From NCBI RefSeq assembly GCF_003672135.1, contig NC_039516.1, positions 6,989,838-7,053,837 on the forward strand: a stretch of 64,000 bases of DNA, in the 5' to 3' direction. A program made the position numbers and the translations under genes. This document shows positions 57,887-64,000 of the stretch, piece by piece. The notes under the pieces are model-generated. The model saw only the letters and a program-made list of their open reading frames with translations, was not told the DNA's origin and did no database searches. Each line of letters begins with the position of its first letter. Positions within the stretch are counted from its first letter, which is position 1. This stretch comes from Ooceraea biroi. Its lineage: Eukaryota; Arthropoda; Insecta; Hymenoptera; Formicidae.

Positions 57887-58234
57887 ATGTGTAACATGCG
57901 CAGCGGTTCTTTACGCGGCACGACGGAAAATTTGAAGCAAATGGAAAATTTCAACAGGGAAGATGACCCGACGGAATGTTACGGAGTGGTTTCATCTCTA
58001 TTTATGGCTTACATCTCGAGACGCGACTCTCTCGATGGCGTTTCGTCACTTTCTAATCTTCCATGGGAGGTTTTACAGCGCACGAAATTTTCCGCGGTTG
58101 CTCAACGAAGCGCCGTCATACTCATGTTCACTCTACCGACTCCTCTCGAAGTTTTAGTATTCGTAATTAATTCGGCGGTCGTGTCGTTATGGAAAGTTAC
58201 GTTAATGTATGGTACATACGCTAATCTTTTATGA
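57887..58234 (+). CDS. Hypothetical small ORF, 115 codons
   Basis: An ATG-initiated frame ending in TGA at 58232-58234, just after an AT-rich block. The N-terminal half is polar with charged residues (for example TENLKQMENFNREDDPTECY). The C-terminal third is hydrophobic, with a stretch such as VILMFTLPTPLEVLVFVINS that could be one or two membrane segments. The composition is balanced and free of repeats. I recognise no family, see no promoter or splice support, and frames of this length occur by chance in the window. It is one of the two best intronless candidates. Confidence 0.15.
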   Translation: MCNMRSGSLRGTTENLKQMENFNREDDPTECYGVVSSLFMAYISRRDSLDGVSSLSNLPWEVLQRTKFSAVAQRSAVILMFTLPTPLEVLVFVINSAVVSLWKVTLMYGTYANLL

Positions 58235-58541
58235 TCCCTAGCTAAATTAAGAGGCAAATGAGGTTTAGTAATTTTTTTTCGTTGGGATTTCGAACATTTC
58301 GTTTGGGAAAGTTGATTTCAAAAGCATCGCTTTTAACTGTTATAAAAAGGAATGCTTTCGTTGTTGCAGCAAGATATCGTAGATATCACGGCTCGCAACA
58401 ACTTGCAAGTCTTTAACAGCTGCTGAAAAATTTAACCGCTTAAAATCTTTTAGTAAAACGTACCCTTTCAAGTATAGAAATACCGTACAAAGGATTGCAG
58501 AAATATGCATACCTCAATTAAGCGCAGAAAATTATATCATT
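58235..58541. other. Non-coding interval
   Basis: A strong-looking acceptor CGTTGTTGCAG (ending at 58369) is followed by only 18 open codons. TATAAAAAGG lies at 58341-58350. Neither is linked to a supported gene. Confidence 0.5.
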
Positions 58542-58699
58542 TCACGAAAGTTGCGCTGCCGCCCAACAAAAGATTACACAGATATCATCACAGAGATATA
58601 TCTCATCCCGAGGTACCACAGCCGAGCGAAATGCATTAACCCTTTCATCGCGAAAAAAGAATGTCGTGTAAAAAAATAGGACTCGAGCGAGAGAAAAGC
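58542..58699 (-). other. Candidate minus-strand exon
   Basis: On the minus strand CCCCTCTCTCCCTTCAG forms a good 3' splice site before 58699. Two frames then stay open, one for 41 codons to a stop at 58574 and one to a stop at 58542. The second ends DDICVIFCWAAAQLS. The two overlapping open frames and the lack of a poly(A) signal make it weak. Confidence 0.12.
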
Positions 58700-59037
58700 C
58701 TGAAGGGAGAGAGGGGCTCGACCATATCGACGCCGTAGGACTCGAATTTTCCGTCGTCCGCACCCCGAAGCCCCCGTTGGTATCCGTACCGCGCCGCACC
58801 CCCTTTCCCCCACCGGGCTCGCCCTCTTTTTTTCAGCACGGGTCCTCGCGGCGCTGCGGCGCGTCGAAAAAAAGCTCGATTTTTCCCTCGCTACACTTCT
58901 GTGTTATTTGCTTTATGGAACGCCTGTTACAGATAAATATAATAGGCATTCATCGCCGCGTATTGTCCCCCGACGAAGCGCCGTGCGCGCCGGGGCTTTT
59001 GCATTTTTTTCCACCCCCGCCTACCCATTTTTTGTCT
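58700..59037. other. Non-coding interval
   Basis: CpG-rich flank of the following repeat. No gene. Confidence 0.6.
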
Positions 59038-59113
59038 CACCACCACGACCATCGCCGGCACTACTACCACCGCCACCACCAGCACCACCACCATCGTCGT
59101 CGCCGCCGCAGTT
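59038..59113 (+). repeat. Imperfect (CAC)n(CGC)n trinucleotide array
   Basis: CACCACCACGACCATCGCC, then CACCACCAGCACCACCACC, then CGTCGCCGCCGC. The 264-codon frame through it reads as His/Ser/Pro runs and is rejected as a gene. Confidence 0.9.
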
Positions 59114-61613
59114 ACTCGCCGACGATGACAACGACGTCGACGTCGACGCCGCCGCTACCAGCGTCGGCCGACGCTGACGTCGACACTGATCCGACGTCGC
59201 ACGCGCCCCAGTGTGCGGGACACACACGCGGGTCTCGCGCACGCGAGCACCCGTTTTTATTATTCGCGTTTTTTGGAATTTTTCCAGTGGCGCCCGGCAT
59301 TGTTTCACGGTTTGTCATTGTTATACGCCTACATCCTGCCAAGCGGGGGCTCTACAGCCCGTGCTCTATACTCGCCCTCTCCCTTGTCCTCAACCACCCG
59401 CTCACCCGCCCTTACTCCCCGCGTGACGCAGCGGTCGCTAGCCACATGTGCACATACAGGGCGTATCGAAAGTCGTTCGCATCTCCTCCCCTTAAGCGTC
59501 GTTTCCTGGCGAAGGAAAGTACAGGGTATGATTTTATTGTCTTTTATCTTTGCGATGTTGTTTACGCGTGATTCACGTCTCTTTCGCTTGGAATGGTTCA
59601 CTGATGACACGTTGATACGATCGTTGGAGATAAATTGGCACAAGTTCGCCATTACCTGCAATTTTCTCGTTTTTGATTCGTGACGCAATTTTCTCGATTA
59701 TAAATACTCTGGTCGCATCAAGCCTCAAATACCAAATAAAGAGAATATATTTCTACTGGAATGTTACTAAAATTACTCAACATCTTTTTTAGCTATTAAT
59801 AATCGTCGAGGAATTTTATCAGAATCGCTTAATCAATGCTGCAGATAAAATCGTCTCAGCAATCTTTGCTGAAAAAGATCATCTTCCGACTTTTGTGATT
59901 CCTGCTACACCCCGTACATAGCCAGCCCCCTTTAGCTTCCTCACGCAATGACGATGACGCTCAGGAAGAGGACTCTCTTGCTCACTCGCTCGGTCGCTAT
60001 TACTACCCTCGCTAGGAAAGCTTGATGATGATGACTGCCGAATGACTCTGGGCGTTATCGATTCCGGAGTTATCATTGCGAATGTCTCCACCCCATTCGA
60101 TCACTATGCCCTGTTCCGTGCGCGGACTTAATGACGGTGTTCGGATCGAGATCATGAAGAAGAACGGAGTCTATTCCTGGCCGTTGGCTAAATAAAGGGT
60201 ATAAATCGTGAAGGAGCCGATGGGTAGATTTATTTGGTCCCGCGGGGATAAATAGAGCAAAACGATAAGGTGGGAATGTAGTTTATTCGTTAATTTTGCC
60301 TTGGTAAAGAATTCTTGGTAATTTAATTTGTTCTTAATGAAAATCTAATCGAGAAATGCTGTTTCGTGCAATATCGCGCTTCAATTATTAACGTTAAATG
60401 TTCTCAGTTATACGAAGTCGCAGGTTGACATTTGTTCTCTGCATCGTTGCGAGTATAAATCTCCCGTCATAATCGAGTTAAGGCTATTGACGCTTCTTTT
60501 AACCGACTCTACGCTTCGTTTCTTATCGATTCATGTAAAAATAGTGAGTGTCGCGACGAGTCGGAGCTCTTTCAGGTTCCTTGTTCCATATTCGCGCCGC
60601 ACGCTCGATGTCAACCATGATCGCTGCTTCTCGCTATTTACTTCGAGCGCAATCTCTTTCTTTCTCTGTCGAATAATAAAACTCGCGATTATTCGCACGC
60701 GCGATTTAGCGCTAAACGGAGTCGCCTATCTGGTTATTGCGTGGATAAGTTTGTCCATTTCGCGATCGATAAATGCTTACGTACGATTTCATGTACAATT
60801 GCTCATAACGACGGCCAAGTCGACGTGTCGCATTAGTGAATCCGCTTCCTCTCGCAACCGCATTACCGCATTTTCGATTACTCCTTCGCAGCCTCAGCTT
60901 TTCGCCGAGGACATAAAGAATGAGGACGCATTACACGACCGCACCAGTCGTTAAAATCGCTAATGAAAGTGACATCGCCGCGCAAAAAACTCGACGTAAA
61001 CTTATCGCCGACATTACACCCGCGAGCGTCATTTCTGCCATCATTATTGCGCGCGCGGAATTAAACGCTTCCAGCAGAGCGATGATTGTTCGAATTCGTT
61101 CCTCAGAATCCTGCGAATTCTACTCGCGCCGTCATTGTAAATTCCCCTCGCGACTCGCGATTAAGAGCTTGGTGGGACTAAACAAACGCGCTTTTCCCTA
61201 GAGACGCCGTGACTTGAAAGTTACGTAAAGTTACGTAGCTACATGTGTATGTTTCTCTAGTAACTTGATAAATCGGCATTAACAGATAAGAAACATATTA
61301 TTATTACTAATTGCACAAATCATTTGAGAAATACTTTGATCGAAACAAGCAAGCTTTACCAAACTGATTCGTTAGCTTCGCTTAGATCGGACAGCATTCT
61401 TTTCATCCCCCTATCTGGATCACACTCTTTTATCACAGCTCGGGTATATTTCCCAAGTCCGGCGAGATCTACGACTACGAGTAGCGCAGTAGCTTTCCTG
61501 GGATAAATAAATCTGACTATTGGTTTTTCGGCACCCTGCATCCTTTATTTATCTATTCCGGATGTGGAAAACACGGGCGCGAAATATCGGGTCGTTTCAA
61601 CGCACGGTGTACG
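59114..61613. other. Non-coding interval
   Basis: Near 59457 TACAGGGCGTATCGAAAGTC resembles the TACAGGGTGTCCC terminus family, but no inverted partner was found. No gene recognised. Confidence 0.5.
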
Positions 61614-62132
61614 ATGTCTCGCCCGTACCGATCAGAAAACGCGCTGGCGATTGCGACAAGAGCACACGTGTGTTCGCGTCATCACGCCGCGCCGGTTGCA
61701 AAACCACATTCGTGCACGCACGAAAAGTTGCTGATCCGAGAAGAGTCGTCGCTTGGAAATCGGAAACAAACGGTCGTCGCTCGCCGCTGCTGCCGCGCTC
61801 GTGATCGTCGCTCGTTAAAATCGTCGGTGAGGAACGGCCAATTAAAGAGACCGCCCGCGCCGGTATCTGTCACGGGGGTTGCTGGGGGCCTATCGGCGAT
61901 CAGGGTGGTCGATCGGTACGAGCGATCTGCGTATGACGAATGCGAGTATCGACGCGCGTCCGAATCGGCAGCGGCGGTGGCAGGCGATAGCGTCGATCGC
62001 CTGGCCCCTCAGCCTCCCCAATCAGCGGCACCTCACCCCCGACTGGCGCGCTCTATCGCTCTCTATCGCCTCGAAATACGCAAAGCGCGCGCGTGCACTC
62101 GCGTGCCGCGCTCTACACGTATGTGAGAGGAC
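61614..62132. other. CpG-rich non-coding interval
   Basis: Very CpG-rich, with long overlapping chance frames on both strands (up to 185 codons), Arg/Ala/Ser-rich. A CCAATCAGCG string lies at about 62018. It could be promoter-proximal DNA, but no transcript start is evident. Confidence 0.4.
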
Positions 62133-62168
62133 ATTTCTCTCTTTCTTTCTTTCTTTCTCTCTCTCTTA
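62133..62168 (+). repeat. (TTTC)n microsatellite
   Basis: TTTCTCTC, then four TTTC units, then CTCTCTC. Confidence 0.93.
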
Positions 62169-62251
62169 CTCTTTCCTCCCTTCGGTTGCCCTCTCGCGCG
62201 GGTACGAAATGGCCACGCCATTAAGTGTCCCCGTTGCGTTTATCATTTCAG

Positions 62252-62452
62252 CTTTATGCCTACGTTTACGGTTACGGCCGTGCCGCGTTTCCCGCGATTC
62301 GTCCCCTCCGCGTGCCCTATTTTTCCGCGTCCTCCTGTTCAGTGCCGCGGTCCCTTCCGCTCGCCGAAAATTACGAGCGGCCGACGAGGGTGAGGGCCCG
62401 CTCGAAAGGGCGACGCGATATCCACCGGCTCAGTAGAAATCGATTTTGCTGA
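62252..62452 (+). other. Candidate terminal exon, weak
   Basis: An acceptor-like GCGTTTATCATTTCAG precedes about 67 open codons starting LYAYVYGYGRAAFPAIRPLR and ending at TAG. The first half looks protein-like and the second half is Arg-rich. No poly(A) signal lies nearby and no family is recognised. Confidence 0.1.
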
Positions 62453-62524
62453 ACAATGCGAGCACGATTCCTGCCGTTACCAAACAGCAATGTCTCGTGA
62501 TTAACAGGAGGAAGAAACTTGAAT

Positions 62525-63063
62525 TTAAAACAAAAACCGAAATGGTGGTAACAAGTCCATACGGGAAGTTTCCTCGAAATTTGCGCAATCGCAACGCAAA
62601 TTTCTTTCTGAAGCAGTCCGTAAGACGTTAGACGGTAAAGTACGATGCACACGCACAAGATTCGCCGCGCGTTTTGCAATACGCGAACGAGAGCGTCGAT
62701 ATTCATTATCGGTGCCCGCGTGTCGCTCGTTCCGGGCGAATCCGCTCGCAACATCGTTCGCGTTGTGCGCTTCCGCGACGTGCTCATTCTTTCCCGATAC
62801 ACATCGGGGAACGCATTCGCGCTCGTAACGCGGGCATCTGCGCGCGCTGTTATTGGCGCGTCCGTCGTCCCGATCGCGCGCGCTCTCCCAAACGATCTCT
62901 CTCACCACCCCACCTGGCGCACCCCCGGTTTTATCGGCCGCGATTCGCGGTCCGACAATGACAGCGTCAGCAACGCGTTGCGTGGCGGCGGCCGGCAAAC
63001 AACGGCAATGGAATGACAAACGGAATGACAAACAGGACCGCGTCAACAAAGGACCGGCGCGTG
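62525..63063 (-). other. Candidate minus-strand terminal exon, 178 open codons
   Basis: On the minus strand GCTCGTCCTCTTTTCAG is a strong 3' splice site directly before 63063. In phase 2 the following frame is open for 178 codons to the stop at 62525-62527, beginning RAGPLLTRSCLSFRLSFHCR. The middle is Arg/Asp/Asn/Ala-rich and the end reads DLLPPFRFLF. It is the longest open stretch directly abutting a strong acceptor. The region is CpG-rich and the opposite strand is also open for 123 codons, which is the usual sign of low stop-codon density rather than coding. No domain is recognised. Confidence 0.15.
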
Positions 63064-64000
63064 CTGAAAAGAGGACGAGCGCGCGTCAAGCGCGGGTCGT
63101 GTACAACCACCCGGCAACGGGTTGGCAAGGGGGTGGTTGGAGGCGATGGTGGCGGTTGACGGCCGGCGACGCGAGAGGGTGTTTCGGGGAGGGAAAGAGG
63201 AGTGCGCGCACGATGACCGGCAGCGGTATCGTATTCATAGCGGCCGCGATATTGCCGCGAGATTTGCGAATTTCCAGCGGCAGGCCGCCGCGCGCGCGGT
63301 CCGTCCTGTCTCCCTTCCTCCCCCCCCCCCCTCCGGTTTCATCGTCACCACGCTCCATGCATTTAGAAGCCCCTGTTAGAAGGTGCGCGCAGTCGAAAGT
63401 CTAATTAATTGGATATAGAGCGGATATATACGCTGCCCCGGACGGCCCTGTGACGTCGTTCTGTGAAGGCCTCTCTGCCTTTTCACTCGCCGAACGGTCG
63501 GTCCTTTCGATGGACCTCGCGCTGCGCGAGCCACTTCGACGACCGCCATTTGGCTAACGCACCGCGACAGGCAAAGAATCATTTCGTTGCGCGCGAAACG
63601 ACGTTTATTCCGAAAATAGAATGGCAATGAATTTTTTTGCGAATAACGGAAAAGGTTTGCAAGTTGAACAGAAAAGGATGTATAAAGGATATATAAAGAT
63701 ATGCAAAACTGATATGATACAAACTGGCGGACGGGCGATCCAGGAAATCGTTTTTATATTTACTGTAGTCACATCCACTTTCCAAGTATAAGTATTGTAA
63801 GTATAATACAATACACTTTTTTATACGACAATCATAATGGAAATCGAGATAGCAATATGTGGCTTATTGATGCCATAAGAAATAATCAGGCACGCGCGCG
63901 GGATTAATCGGCATTCCTTTATGTAGTTCCTCGTATTCTTCTTTCGAATCCCTCCTACCCCCTCGCGTCGTCCTGTGGGGTACGTGTCTGTCGTTCCCGG
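63064..64000. other. Non-coding interval
   Basis: CpG-rich to about 63560, with a 12-nt poly-C run at 63320-63331, then AT-rich at 63610-63850. No gene recognised. Confidence 0.6.

Noticed and set aside
59453..59480. TACAGGGCGTATCG-like terminus resembling the TACAGGGTGTCCC family
   Set aside because: No inverted partner with a flanking TA could be found within several kilobases.
58777..59571. 264-codon plus-strand open frame
   Set aside because: Runs through the CAC/CGC array and reads as His, Arg, Ser and Thr runs. No domain, and overlapping long frames exist on both strands.
1..64000. CRISPR arrays, rRNA genes, telomeric TTAGG arrays, retroelement coding regions
   Set aside because: Looked for and not seen. 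All tandem arrays are simple microsatellites, and no reverse transcriptase, integrase or transposase motif is readable in any frame examined.

Overview
The window looks like nuclear DNA from an arthropod, most likely a hymenopteran such as an ant. The signs are very abundant CpG with no visible depletion, dense GA/CT, CA/GT and TCG/ACG microsatellites, long polypurine:polypyrimidine tracts, AT-rich patches with GC-rich runs between them, and small inverted-repeat elements with TA-type ends. This assignment is an inference from composition only; no protein here places the organism.

I cannot recognise a single protein-coding gene with confidence. No reading frame carries a protein family I know, there are no operon-like or organelle-like features, and no rRNA, convincing tRNA or CRISPR array was seen. 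The longest open frames (roughly 180-270 codons) run through simple repeats or CpG-rich sequence and read as Ser/Arg/Pro/Leu-rich low complexity. The window is best read as a large intergenic or intronic interval.

Two mobile-element relics are supported. One is a 206-bp MITE with long terminal inverted repeats (31146-31351). The other is a ~763-bp non-autonomous element with TACAG.GTGTCCCG ends flanked by TA (25307-26069), which contains a third similar terminus. There are short exact tandem duplications at 34381 and 50530, an imperfect one at 5142, and a diverged ~105-bp direct duplication at 30181/30418.

Several short candidate exons combine good splice signals with an open frame or a poly(A) signal. 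Plus-strand examples are 17131-17240, 21946-22088, 24806-24914 and 42415-42565 (with a possible partner ending at 42139). Minus-strand examples are 11342-11483 and 62525-63063. Each is individually weak, because splice-like motifs and frames of this size are expected by chance in 64 kb. They are listed so that transcript data or a comparison with related species can test them. The 42415-42565 frame, which joins in phase with an upstream donor across a 275-bp GT-AG interval, is the one I would check first.

Layout: 1-4.5 kb microsatellites and CpG-rich sequence with one TATA-like promoter; 4.5-11 kb mixed sequence with TCG arrays; 11-17 kb GC-rich and GA/CT-rich, with a candidate minus-strand exon; 17-19.6 kb a candidate exon, two opposed TCG/CGA arrays and a long pyrimidine tract; 20-26.5 kb a hairpin, two candidate terminal exons and the TA-flanked element; 27-36 kb the duplication and the MITE; 36-45 kb the densest polypurine/polypyrimidine territory; 45-54 kb quieter and partly AT-rich with a G-quadruplex motif; 54-64 kb CpG-rich stretches with further CT/GA arrays.
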